64,000 nt of DNA, taken from contig CANHGK010000005.1 of the NCBI GenBank assembly GCA_947460235.1, forward strand, positions 120,816-184,815. Reading direction: 5' to 3'. Shown here piece after piece: positions 16,423-24,140 of the stretch. The notes under the pieces are model-generated. The model saw nothing but the letters and a program-made list of their open reading frames with translations. It searched no databases and was not told where the DNA came from. Positions within the stretch are counted from its first letter, which is position 1, and each line of letters opens with the position of its first letter. The DNA comes from Paenibacillaceae bacterium (GTDB lineage Bacteria; Bacillota; Bacilli; Paenibacillales; CANHGK01). The position numbers and the translations under genes are program-made.

Positions 16423-16816
16423 CTTGTTCGCGTAACGTTTTCAAAAACGAAAGCATCCGGTTTATTTCTTCAGCGGAATGTCTTTCCCATGCACCTAATT
16501 CTGCGATAATTTTCAAAGGTGATTTGGAACGATAAGAACGTGTGGGGTTGCCTGGAAATCTTTTATTGGTTAGGTTAGGATCATGTTCAAATTCACCACA
16601 TGGCTCGACAAGATAAATTCTCTCCTTAGATGAAGCTACCGCCAATTCGGCCCCCCATTTTGCCGCATCCAATGTTGCAGTAAAATAAATATGGTTGGAC
16701 TTTTTATCTTGGTAATTTGATTCATAATCAGGTTCTAATAGATCTCCAATGTTCAATTGCGCTTTTGTCCCATGAAAAAAAGGTCCTGGGTCTAAGACTT
16801 CATGATTGTCACTCAT
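16400..16816 (-). CDS. arr: Rifampin ADP-ribosyltransferase
   Basis: A 138-aa protein matching the whole Arr family (PF12120): PFFHGTKAQLNIGDLLEPDY at the N-terminus, IYFTATLDAAKWGAELA, RIYLVEPCGEFEHDPNLT, and the signature FPGNPTRSYRSKSPLKI, ending GKATIED. Arr transfers ADP-ribose from NAD to the hydroxyl of rifamycins and inactivates them. The usual His/Tyr/Asp active-site positions (FHGTK, HIYFTAT, HDPNLT) look intact. ATG 16816 follows GAGGG by 8 bases; an ATG at 16831 overlaps that site. It is a single gene unit, transcribed away from the MMPL exporter next door. Environmental Bacillota often carry it, so it need not be recently acquired. Confidence 0.95.
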   Translation of the reverse strand: MSDNHEVLDPGPFFHGTKAQLNIGDLLEPDYESNYQDKKSNHIYFTATLDAAKWGAELAVASSKERIYLVEPCGEFEHDPNLTNKRFPGNPTRSYRSKSPLKIIAELGAWERHSAEEINRMLSFLKTLREQGKATIED

Positions 16817-16893
16817 TCGGCGATCCCTCATTACATGATTTGATTTGGTAACATATTATAGCATATCAGAAGTTGAAAAAGATCAGTACGCAA

Positions 16894-16922
16894 TTGACAC
16901 CCCTTTATAAATGAATTATATT
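16894..16922 (+). promoter_or_regulatory. Sigma-A promoter of the MMPL exporter gene
   Basis: TTGACA (16894-16899), a 17-base spacer and TATATT (16917-16922). The -10 element lies inside the first of two operator half-structures described in the next entry, so a bound repressor would exclude RNA polymerase. Confidence 0.75.
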
Positions 16923-16956
16923 CACTTATGAATATAATTCATTTATAAAGGGGTGT
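16897..16956. repeat. Perfect 28-bp inverted repeat with 4-base loop: double TetR-type operator
   Basis: Bases 16897-16924 and 16929-16956 are exact reverse complements separated by CTTA. Each arm contains one smaller palindrome, TGAAT-TAT-ATTCA (16912-16924) and TGAAT-ATA-ATTCA (16929-16941), with centres 17 bp apart. This fits two adjacent sites for a TetR-family dimer, presumably the repressor encoded at 19304. The right arm also contains the ribosome binding site (AAAGGGG) of the exporter gene, so an RNA hairpin could hide it. Confidence 0.8.
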
Positions 16957-16961
16957 TCGGA

Positions 16962-19256
16962 ATGGCACAAAAGCAATTTTTAGAAGAAACTGCATTTTAC
17001 CGCTTAGGAATGTGGTTGGCAACGCACAAGAAATGGATCTTATTTTTTTCGTTTTTGCTGTTCGTATTCTCTGCGGCGACCGCTCCAATTTTCATGAGCA
17101 ATCTGAAGACTACGAATCCGGTCGTTGTTGATTCACAGGCACAGCGGGCCAAAGAACTAATTGATTCTCGATTTTCAAAAAAATACACCGAGCAGGATTT
17201 GATCGTTTTCCACTCGGGGAAGTTTATTTTTGATGATCCAGCGTATCAGAAGCTAATTGCGGAAGTATCTAAAGCAATGCAAGGGATCGAAGGGATTGAG
17301 CAATTGATGTTTCCGATTCCAAATGATCCACAATCTGCCGGTATGATCTCCAAAGATCAGCACACGGCGATTGCGCTTGTTGGCATAACCGTTGATGAGA
17401 AGCAAATCGCAACAACAATTCAAGCAATTGATGAGCGGATTAAGCCATATAAAAATGGAAACATTGAAGTATATTTGACCGGGGATACACCTTTGAAACA
17501 AGCGCTATTGGATACGAATGCGAAGGATGTGGCACAGGCGGAAGCTAAAGGAATGCCGATCGCGTTTATCATCTTATTGTTGGCATTTGGTTCGTTGATC
17601 GCGGCTGGAATGCCGATTGTGCTGTCGATGATCGGATTGATGACCACGTTTGGTTTGCTTGGCGTTGTGTCTATTTTCCATCCATTTGATACGACGGTTT
17701 CCGGGATTGCACCGATGATTGGGCTTGGTGTTGGGATTGATTACATTTTGTTTTTGGTACGGCGTTTTAAGGAAGAGTTAGAAGTCGGTCACACCAAAGA
17801 AGTTGCGGTTGCACGGATGATGGGCACGACGGGGAAAGCGATCTTTTTCTCTGGATTGACGGTGATGATTTCTATGGGTGGTCTGTTCTGGCTGCAATCG
17901 GATGTCTTTTTCAATATTGCGGTTGCTACGATGACGGTGGTCGTGTGCATGATGTTGATTTCATTACTCTTGTTGCCAACGCTGTTGGCAACACTTGGAC
18001 ACCGCGTAAATTGGTTGAGGATTGATTTTTGGCGTAAAAATAAACGAGTGATTCCGTTGGACCAACGTTTTTGGTATCGTTGGTCTGCATTGGTCGTCCG
18101 TCGTCCGATCGGTTTCTTGCTGTTCGGCGTAATCGTACTCGGAATACTTTCCACACAAGTTTTTGGCTTGAAATTGGGTATGAATCTGGGGATGGATGCT
18201 CTTTCGGATCAACCGGCCGGTAAAGGAATGCAACTCGTGCAGCAGCAATTTAGTTCTGGTTTGTTATCTCCGGTGCGGTTGGTGCTCGAGAAGGATTCGG
18301 GTGCATTCGCAGAAGCGGATTGGCAGGCGGTGAAACGAATTGCGGATCGGATTGCAGATGAAGAAGAAGTCTATCGCGTGGACTCCCTGCCGAGCATTGT
18401 GTTTTCAGCGGGATTGCCATTCAACGATGATACGATGAAGCAGTTGCTGAATTCACCAAAAGCCGATCAGATCAAATCGCTGTGGAATGGGGACGGCGAT
18501 GGACGTGTGGCAGTCGTGAATATTACCTTGAAACATGGATCTGATTCGAAGGAAGCGGCGGAATGGATCCGCTCATTGCGTGATGATCTGTTAACGGATG
18601 CGGTCAAAGATACTGGACTGAAAAGTTCAATCGGCGGGTTCGCGATGTCAATTGTGGAGTTGTCCGAGGAAACGTTAAACAAAACGCCACTCGTGATCTT
18701 CACGGTGTTGATATTATCATATTTGTTACTGCTCGTTGCCTTCAGAAGTTGGCTCATTCCATTAAAAGCGATTTTTCTAAATTTGCTCAGCGTCGGTGCA
18801 GCATATGGGCTGCTCGTCTGGGTATTTATCGGCGGCAATGGCGGATGGATTGGGGTTGAGCAAATTCCATTTGTGCAGGTGTTTTTACCGGTGATCGCCT
18901 TCACGGTGTTGTTTGGATTGTCGATGGATTATGAAGTATTTCTGGTTGGGAGGATCAAGGAAGAGTGGGGTGCAACCGGAGATGCCAAAAAGGCCATCGT
19001 GCGCGGCATTTCGCATACGAGTGGTCCGATTACCCAGGCGGGGTTGATCATGATTGCCGTATTTACCTCCTTCTTTTTGACCAAAGCGATGGACACAAAA
19101 CAAATCGGCTTCGCACTGGGGACCGCAATTCTGATTGATGTCACCTTGGTGCGTGCAATGTTGCTCCCGGCGATGATGAGCTTGCTTGGTCGACAAGCAT
19201 GGAGCTTGCCGAGATGGCTTGAGCGAATGTTGCCGCGTGTGGATTTATCTGAGTAA
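16962..19256 (+). CDS. MMPL/RND-family membrane exporter
   Basis: A 764-aa protein with the two-fold MMPL layout: a first helix, a large extracytoplasmic loop (about 55-190), five or six helices (190-370), then the repeat. Family motifs are IGLGVGIDYILFLVRRFKEE in the first half and FGLSMDYEVFLVGRIKEEW in the second, both with the Asp-Tyr pair thought to carry protons. MMPL proteins export lipids or hydrophobic drugs. ATG 16962 has AAAGGGG 8 bases upstream. It is 47 bases upstream of a tetR gene and is under the double operator, which implies induction by its own substrate. Confidence 0.93.
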   Translation: MAQKQFLEETAFYRLGMWLATHKKWILFFSFLLFVFSAATAPIFMSNLKTTNPVVVDSQAQRAKELIDSRFSKKYTEQDLIVFHSGKFIFDDPAYQKLIAEVSKAMQGIEGIEQLMFPIPNDPQSAGMISKDQHTAIALVGITVDEKQIATTIQAIDERIKPYKNGNIEVYLTGDTPLKQALLDTNAKDVAQAEAKGMPIAFIILLLAFGSLIAAGMPIVLSMIGLMTTFGLLGVVSIFHPFDTTVSGIAPMIGLGVGIDYILFLVRRFKEELEVGHTKEVAVARMMGTTGKAIFFSGLTVMISMGGLFWLQSDVFFNIAVATMTVVVCMMLISLLLLPTLLATLGHRVNWLRIDFWRKNKRVIPLDQRFWYRWSALVVRRPIGFLLFGVIVLGILSTQVFGLKLGMNLGMDALSDQPAGKGMQLVQQQFSSGLLSPVRLVLEKDSGAFAEADWQAVKRIADRIADEEEVYRVDSLPSIVFSAGLPFNDDTMKQLLNSPKADQIKSLWNGDGDGRVAVVNITLKHGSDSKEAAEWIRSLRDDLLTDAVKDTGLKSSIGGFAMSIVELSEETLNKTPLVIFTVLILSYLLLLVAFRSWLIPLKAIFLNLLSVGAAYGLLVWVFIGGNGGWIGVEQIPFVQVFLPVIAFTVLFGLSMDYEVFLVGRIKEEWGATGDAKKAIVRGISHTSGPITQAGLIMIAVFTSFFLTKAMDTKQIGFALGTAILIDVTLVRAMLLPAMMSLLGRQAWSLPRWLERMLPRVDLSE

Positions 19257-19303
19257 TTGAAAGGGGACTCGGATTTCGGTTATGCTTAGACTGGGTGATG
19301 AAG

Positions 19304-19906
19304 ATGGGTCTGCAAGAACGCAAACAAAAAACGAAGCAACGGATCCTTGCAACGGCTGAGCATTTGTTTACGACGCAAGGGTTTGCGAAAACGACAATGA
19401 ATGATGTGGCCCGCGACAGTGAGTTGGGTGTCGGGACCCTCTATAATTATTATCCCTCGAAAACGGATTTGATGATCGCGATTTTTCGAGAAAAGTTGGT
19501 TGCTGAACCAATGCTTGAATTGGTAGTTCAGTTGCAAGAGCTGTCGCTCGCGGATAAAATTAGCCGGATTTTAGATATGGCACTGCGCCCGTTTTTATCG
19601 GTCGATCGGGCATTGTTGCGGGAGAGTGTATCTATTGCACTAGGGTTCGAGGGAAATCGTGAGGATGTCTCGCCGGCGCATCTGATGATGGATCAGCAAT
19701 TGTTCCAACTGATAGCGGAGGCATTTAACCAAGCGATTCAGGCAGATGAATTGCCTGCAACATTCCCGGTAGAAACGGCGATTCGGAACATCTATGCGAA
19801 CGTAGTTTCACTTGTGATGATGTATCTGGTTGACGCTGCCACTAAACCGTCAGACGTAAGGCATCAACTGCATCAGCAGGTGCTATTCGTAATTGGGCAA
19901 CGGTAA
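19304..19906 (+). CDS. TetR-family transcriptional repressor
   Basis: A 200-aa regulator with an N-terminal helix-turn-helix (QRILATAEHLFTTQGFAKTT, then GVGTLYNYYPSKTDLM) and a helical ligand domain. It follows the MMPL gene in the same direction, so it probably represses exporter and itself by binding the TGAAT-n3-ATTCA palindromes at 16912 and 16929. ATG 19304 lies 5 bases after GGGTGA; ATG 19298 is also possible. Confidence 0.92.
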   Translation: MGLQERKQKTKQRILATAEHLFTTQGFAKTTMNDVARDSELGVGTLYNYYPSKTDLMIAIFREKLVAEPMLELVVQLQELSLADKISRILDMALRPFLSVDRALLRESVSIALGFEGNREDVSPAHLMMDQQLFQLIAEAFNQAIQADELPATFPVETAIRNIYANVVSLVMMYLVDAATKPSDVRHQLHQQVLFVIGQR

Positions 19907-19911
19907 TGAAT

Positions 19912-19951
19912 AAATAAAGAGGGATTCGCGCAATGCGATCCCTCTTTATTT
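19912..19951. terminator. Bidirectional terminator
   Basis: AAATAAAGAGGGAT (19912-19925) pairs perfectly with ATCCCTCTTTATTT (19938-19951), with CGC/GCG pairing in the loop. It serves tetR and the convergent minus-strand genes. Confidence 0.85.
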
Positions 19952-19959
19952 ATCTTTAA

Positions 19960-20100
19960 AAAGCGAAAGTGGCTATCGATCAAAGGACAGGCACCCATTA
20001 CTCGGTGAAGGTCAGAAGTGGGCAACCACTCTTGGTAGATTTGTCGGAACAGGGCTTGCAACGCATGGGGCATTGCACCTCGGCCGGGAAAACAGCACAT
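19960..20100 (-). pseudogene. GyrI-like/AraC effector-domain remnant
   Basis: Just beyond the end of the DNA-alkylation-repair gene the minus strand reads GRGAMPHALQALFRQIYQEW then LPTSDLHRVMGACPL. The pattern G-x-M-P-x-A-hydrophobic-Q ... Ile-x-x-x-Trp-Leu-Pro-x-S is typical for the C-terminal strand and helix of GyrI-like small-molecule-binding domains of AraC-family regulators. The N-terminal part is missing and no start is credible. Probably the tail of a deleted gene. Confidence 0.4.
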
Positions 20101-20107
20101 TTTCCTG

Positions 20108-20815
20108 TTAACATCTGACATATTTTCGTTTAAATCCGATACGTCCCTGTGCAGCTGCTTTGGCAATCGTCTCAGCAGCAAGGCTTAACGATTTGGTTTT
20201 CTTCCCGTCCGCAACGGTTACGGCGCCAATTCGTTCCGCGGACTGTATGGCCTCGGTGTGAAGCGGTTGATACGATACGCCGACAGCCACGATAAACCGA
20301 TTCATTGCTTTTTTTACCTGGTCCGGTTCAGCATGTATCGTGTGTTCCGCTGTATTTAAGAGTGCTGTGATTTTTTCCGGTGTAAATTCTACATCCTTGC
20401 GCGAACCAAGCAGCCATTCGTAACAATTCCAACCAGCCGAAGCGATCAATTCTTCTTCAGACGTGATCCAGCGGTCAGCCACCTCTTGGGCAAAATTAGT
20501 CTCTGCCAATGACACGGATACAATAAAATCAGAGACCATATAGAAATAGGCCTGCGCGAGCCAGCGATCAAAATCAGCTGGCGTCATCCGTTTCGGATCG
20601 GCAATGACACCTGCGAAATACATCGCGTCGAAATTGCCTGTTGCAAAGAGCTGTTCGGCAAGATCCTGATCATACATATATTTTTTGGCCAATGGTTTCA
20701 TAGCCCCAGTAGGTACCCCGAAAAAAGGTTCTTTGGCACCTTCTGCGAGGTAACGTTTTTTGACCCGGTCGCTGGCGAGTCCGGCTAATTCATCCATAAC
20801 GTATTGAAATGACAT
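20108..20815 (-). CDS. DNA alkylation repair protein (AlkC/AlkD-like HEAT-repeat family)
   Basis: A 235-aa all-helical protein (PF08713 type). It has FFGVPTGAMKPLAKKY near the N-terminus, FAGVIADPKRMTPADFDRW, WITSEEELIASAGWNCYEWL and MNRFIVAVGVSYQPLHTEAI, matching the HEAT-like repeat scaffold of AlkD-related glycosylases. Some members have lost catalytic activity; the catalytic Asp was not assigned with certainty. ATG 20815 is preceded by AGGAGGTGCACG. It stands alone on this strand. Confidence 0.85.
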   Translation of the reverse strand: MSFQYVMDELAGLASDRVKKRYLAEGAKEPFFGVPTGAMKPLAKKYMYDQDLAEQLFATGNFDAMYFAGVIADPKRMTPADFDRWLAQAYFYMVSDFIVSVSLAETNFAQEVADRWITSEEELIASAGWNCYEWLLGSRKDVEFTPEKITALLNTAEHTIHAEPDQVKKAMNRFIVAVGVSYQPLHTEAIQSAERIGAVTVADGKKTKSLSLAAETIAKAAAQGRIGFKRKYVRC

Positions 20816-20891
20816 CGTGCACCTCCTGTTCTTACTATATTATAGATGTAGCGTGTTTTTGTATAGAAACGGAAGGGGGAGCTCACACGAG

Positions 20892-20933
20892 ATGAAGGTT
20901 ATTCTTTTTGGAGCAACCGAGATGTTTGCGTGA
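20892..20933 (+). pseudogene. Rossmann-fold NAD(P)-binding protein, 13-codon N-terminal stub
   Basis: ATGAAGGTTATTC... encodes MKVILFGATEMFA and then TGA. MKVILFGATGMxG is the standard opening of NAD(P)H-binding, epimerase-like proteins (GxxGxxG loop). Only the first beta strand and part of the loop survive, with GGGGGAG about 10 bases upstream as the old ribosome binding site. What follows belongs to a MerR-like gene, so a deletion has joined the two. Confidence 0.45.
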
Positions 20934-20975
20934 AGCCGGCGATGACGTTTAGTTACGTATCGGGTATGGGGACCG

Positions 20976-21743
20976 ATGCGTGGCGTGAAATCCAAAACCT
21001 GGTGGTATCAATTGATCTATGACGTGTTGCGTCATTATGATGAGATCGGCTTGCTAAAACCATTGCGTACGTCTTCTGCCGGATACCGTATTTATGGTGC
21101 GCGAGAAGTGGAACTGTTACAGCAGATTTTGTTGTATCGTGAATTGGGTGTCGAGCTAGAAGCCATTCGTCAAATCATATATGCGAGAGATTTTCAAATT
21201 GTCTCAGCGCTACAGGAACATCTTTCGAAATTAGAGGCGCGAAAGGCAGAACTGGTTGAAATTATTGAAAATGTGCAACGGACGATTGCGTCTCATCAAG
21301 GAGGAATTACAATGGCTGATCAGGCGAAATTCAAAGGGTTGAAGAAAACGTTGATCGAAGAGAACGAACAGAAATACGGCGCAGAAATTCGTGCCAAATA
21401 CGGAGACGACACAATAGATCGTTCCAATCGCAAAGTAAAGGGGATGTCAGAACAACAATTTGCGGAGGCGCAGTCACTTAGCGTGAGGCTCAACGAGACC
21501 ATCGCTGCCGCGATGCAAAACGGAGATCCGGCAGGGGAGTTGGCTAGGATTGCCTGCGAACTGCACAAAACATGGTTGATGAATTATTGGGATTTTTATT
21601 CGCCAGAGGCACATATGGGTCTGGCACAAATGTACGTCGACGATGAACGGTTTCGGGCAAATTATGAACAAATCGCACCGGGCGCGGCTGAATTTTTTCG
21701 GGATGCGATGCGACACTATACGGGGGTGGATTTGAACGCATGA
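20976..21743 (+). CDS. MerR-family regulator with TipAS effector domain; N-terminus frameshifted
   Basis: The open frame gives 255 aa: the MerR helix-turn-helix second half and wing (VLRHYDEIGLLKP, SAGYRIYGAREVELLQQI), a coiled-coil dimer helix, and a TipAS-type antibiotic-binding domain (FKGLKKTLIEENEQKYGAEI, later NYWDFYSPEAHMGLAQMYVD). The first 15 residues (MRGVKSKTWWYQLIY) do not look like MerR. The expected first helix is visible in another frame from ATG 20942 (WREIQNLVVSIDL, then TGA at about 21020). A one-base indel near 21020 seems to have split the gene. As it stands the DNA-binding domain lacks its first helix, so it is probably non-functional or an assembly error. Confidence 0.7.
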   Translation: MRGVKSKTWWYQLIYDVLRHYDEIGLLKPLRTSSAGYRIYGAREVELLQQILLYRELGVELEAIRQIIYARDFQIVSALQEHLSKLEARKAELVEIIENVQRTIASHQGGITMADQAKFKGLKKTLIEENEQKYGAEIRAKYGDDTIDRSNRKVKGMSEQQFAEAQSLSVRLNETIAAAMQNGDPAGELARIACELHKTWLMNYWDFYSPEAHMGLAQMYVDDERFRANYEQIAPGAAEFFRDAMRHYTGVDLNA

Positions 21744-21805
21744 ACGTTAGTTTGTATTGAAACGTGGGTGGCGGTCGTTGTAAATTAAGGTAGAGGTGAA
21801 CCGAG

Positions 21806-22687
21806 ATGGATTCGATTACACATACGTTGTTTGGCTTGGCAATCTACGGTGCGGTAAATAAGGAGAATATGACGAGATCGGAGAAGCGAGTCCTGCTCGG
21901 GTGTGCGCTAGTCGGATCTCAGATTCCGGACATCGATGTCATCTCTAGGCTGTGGGATACCGAAGGTCGTTATCAGATGTGGCATCGTGGGATAACGCAC
22001 TCCGTTTTTCTCGCGCCAGTTTGGGCCGGGTTGATCAGCGGAATCGCACGTTCGATGGTTAAGGTTCGCGGTTGGTTTTGGTATTGGCTTTCGTTCATTG
22101 CGGTCGTCTTTCATATAACATCGGATTGCTTCAATGCATGGGGAACTGGCATTTTGGAACCATTCTCAAATATGCGTGCTTCAATTGGTACGATTCCGAT
22201 TGTTGATCTGACGACATGGTTGATCCTGGCGTGCGGTTATTTGTTCGTTCGATTTTCCCGCGAACGCTGGAAATCGCATAACGTCTATCGATTCGTTTGG
22301 TTGCTGATCGGTCTGCATATGTTGCTGCAGACGACACAAGGTGTTATGTTGTCGAATCAAATTGCGGACAAGTATGATCAAGTTACGCGTTCTGCAGGTT
22401 TTGTTCCGGGACAGTTTACCGTGCTTGGAAAAAAAGGAGATACGGTGGATTTGTACAGTGGCTCGGTGTTTAGCGGACTTCGCAAGACGGGGACGTTGAA
22501 GTCGGCAGAACAGGCGGACAAGCAATTGCTTTTCAACCATAACCCGCGTGCCAAAACATTAACGGAGTGGTCGCCGTTTGTGGTGTTGGAGGAAAATAAT
22601 CGCAGGATCGCGGTTTATGACCCGCGCTTTTATATGAATGGAGCGTCATTTTTAACGGAAGAGTATGTCAAAACCGGCGCGCAATAG
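21806..22687 (+). CDS. Membrane-bound metal-dependent hydrolase, YdjM family
   Basis: A 293-aa protein of the YdjM/PF04307 group: MDSITHTLFGLAIYG at the N-terminus, GSQIPDIDVISRLWD, WHRGITHSVFLAPVWAG and FHITSDCFNAWGTGILEPFS. The His and Asp residues in these motifs form a phospholipase C-like metal site next to four or so membrane helices. The C-terminal third is soluble. The biological substrate is unknown; in Escherichia coli the relative is an SOS-regulated membrane protein. The start has AGAGGTG 8 bases upstream. The terminator overlaps the stop codon. Confidence 0.88.
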   Translation: MDSITHTLFGLAIYGAVNKENMTRSEKRVLLGCALVGSQIPDIDVISRLWDTEGRYQMWHRGITHSVFLAPVWAGLISGIARSMVKVRGWFWYWLSFIAVVFHITSDCFNAWGTGILEPFSNMRASIGTIPIVDLTTWLILACGYLFVRFSRERWKSHNVYRFVWLLIGLHMLLQTTQGVMLSNQIADKYDQVTRSAGFVPGQFTVLGKKGDTVDLYSGSVFSGLRKTGTLKSAEQADKQLLFNHNPRAKTLTEWSPFVVLEENNRRIAVYDPRFYMNGASFLTEEYVKTGAQ

Positions 22688-22697
22688 GCCGGTTTTT
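22672..22697 (+). terminator. Rho-independent terminator overlapping the gene end
   Basis: AACCGGC (22672-22678) pairs with GCCGGTT (22688-22694), then a T run. The 5-prime arm is inside the last codons of the YdjM-like gene. Confidence 0.88.
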
Positions 22698-22709
22698 TTG
22701 CTATGAAAA

Positions 22710-22910
22710 TTAGAGTTCGAAATACAAGCGCATTGCAGTTCTGATATTGACATTTGTATCCTTGAGAAAAAGCGGGTCTGAAGCTGCGTTGATCATTTCA
22801 CGTTTCAGGATTTCCTTGCCCATTCGCACCACATATGTTTCTAGTGCCTCGCGTACGCCGGAATTATTCGAGGGGATCATGTCATTGTTCTCGTAACCCT
22901 TAAGTCTCAA
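22710..22910 (-). CDS. Small hypothetical protein, antitoxin-like
   Basis: A 66-aa protein starting at TTG 22910 with AGAGGTG 4-6 bases upstream. Two predicted helices: GVREALETYVVRMGKEILKR and a tail NAASDPLFLKDTNVNIRTAM. The A-x-DPxFLxD pattern is common near the C-terminus of small ribbon-helix-helix or Phd-like antitoxins, but no toxin gene is adjacent and the similarity is weak. Function unknown. Confidence 0.5.
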   Translation of the reverse strand: MRLKGYENNDMIPSNNSGVREALETYVVRMGKEILKREMINAASDPLFLKDTNVNIRTAMRLYFEL

Positions 22911-22983
22911 TTGTCACCTCTTGTCGATCGTGTTATTGTGAAAGAGCAGTTCAAACTTGGTGATGATCACGGGGGTATTCGAA

Positions 22984-23400
22984 ATGGAGAAAGTAATGAT
23001 CACGGTTGAAGCGCTAGTCGAAAAGCCAATAGCAGTCGTCTGGGAAAGTTGGACGGCGCCTGAACATATTATGAATTGGTGTTTTGCGTCAGATACGTGG
23101 CATGCGCCTGCAGCAACGAACGATATCCGCACTGGTGGGAAATTTACCACGACGATGGCAGCGAAGGATGGAAGCTTTTCTTTCGATTTTGGCGGCGAAT
23201 ATACGAATGTACAATTAAATGAAACAATTGAATACACAATTGGCGATGGCCGTACCGTATCCATCACATTCGAAACGGTTGCATCCGGCGTGAAGGTTGT
23301 GGAGAAATTCGAACCTGAACAAATGAACCCGAATGACATGCAACAAGCCGGCTGGCAGTCGATTTTGGACAACTTCAAAAAATATACGGAATCTTTATAA
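22984..23400 (+). CDS. SRPBCC/AHSA1-domain protein
   Basis: A 138-aa AHSA1-type protein (Aha1-like ligand-binding fold): ITVEALVEKPIAVVWESWTA, PEHIMNWCFASDTWHAPAAT, a GGKFTTTMAAKDGSFSFDFG strand pair, and the C-terminal MQQAGWQSILDNFKKYTESL. It is closely related to the gene at 29220 and to the remnant at 25985. ATG 22984 follows GGGGG by 8 bases. It is 20 bases upstream of a DUF1801 gene, forming a two-gene unit ending at a strong terminator. Confidence 0.9.
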   Translation: MEKVMITVEALVEKPIAVVWESWTAPEHIMNWCFASDTWHAPAATNDIRTGGKFTTTMAAKDGSFSFDFGGEYTNVQLNETIEYTIGDGRTVSITFETVASGVKVVEKFEPEQMNPNDMQQAGWQSILDNFKKYTESL

Positions 23401-23420
23401 ATTCCTGAGCGGAGCTTGCG

Positions 23421-24041
23421 ATGATCAAGCATATCGAAGATTATTTCACAAAGGGTTGCGGGCGATGTAAGTTGTATGACACCCCGCAATGCAAAGTGTT
23501 CACTTGGGAAAACGAATTAAAAATGTTACGTGAACTTGTTCTTTCGTGTGAAATGAATGAAGAAGTAAAATGGGGCATGCCTGTATATACGGTGGACGGG
23601 AAAAATGTGGTGATGGTAAGTGCCTTTAAGGAATACTGTTCACTTAGTTTTTTTAAGGGTACGTTGCTGAAAGATCCGCAAGGGATTTTGATCACCCAGA
23701 CCGAGAATTCACAATCGGGTCGTCAAATCCGTTTTACCAGCGCGGAAGAGATCAACGAATTGATGCCGGTATTACGTGACTATTTGGCGGAAGCGATCGA
23801 AGTTGAGAAATCCGGTGCAAAAGTGAGCTTCAAAAAAGCGGAGGAATTTAGCGTACCGGAGGAGTTTCAACACAAGTTGGACGACATGCCAGATTTGAAA
23901 GCGGCATTCGATGCGCTTACACCTGGTCGAAAAAAAGCATACTTATTGCATTTTTCCGGTGCCAAACAGGCGAAGACGCGCGAAGAACGAATTGTGAAGT
24001 TTATTCCGCAAATTTTGGCGGGTAAGGGATTATATGATTAA
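23421..24041 (+). CDS. DUF1801 / YdeI-OmpD-associated family protein
   Basis: A 206-aa protein with an N-terminal DUF1801-type domain (KWGMPVYTVDGKNVVMVSAF, CSLSFFKGTLL) and a C-terminal YdeI/OmpD-associated motif (AFDALTPGRKKAYLLHFSGA, KQAKTREERIVKFIPQIL). This domain pair is common in soil Bacillota; the molecular role is unsettled. GAGCGGAG precedes ATG 23421. It is co-transcribed with the AHSA1 gene. Its 3-prime end is copied at 26101-26130. Confidence 0.88.
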   Translation: MIKHIEDYFTKGCGRCKLYDTPQCKVFTWENELKMLRELVLSCEMNEEVKWGMPVYTVDGKNVVMVSAFKEYCSLSFFKGTLLKDPQGILITQTENSQSGRQIRFTSAEEINELMPVLRDYLAEAIEVEKSGAKVSFKKAEEFSVPEEFQHKLDDMPDLKAAFDALTPGRKKAYLLHFSGAKQAKTREERIVKFIPQILAGKGLYD

Positions 24042-24102
24042 AACGTTGGATGGAACATGGCTGAGGATAACCTCTCGCACAGTTCCGTCCAACGTTTTTT
24101 TG
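24041..24102 (+). terminator. Rho-independent terminator (copy 1)
   Basis: AACGTTGGATGGAAC pairs with GTTCCGTCCAACGTT, followed by seven T. The whole hairpin is repeated at 26131 as part of a larger duplication. Confidence 0.88.
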
Positions 24103-24140
24103 TGAATACATATGAAATGAAACCGAACGACAAATCTCAA

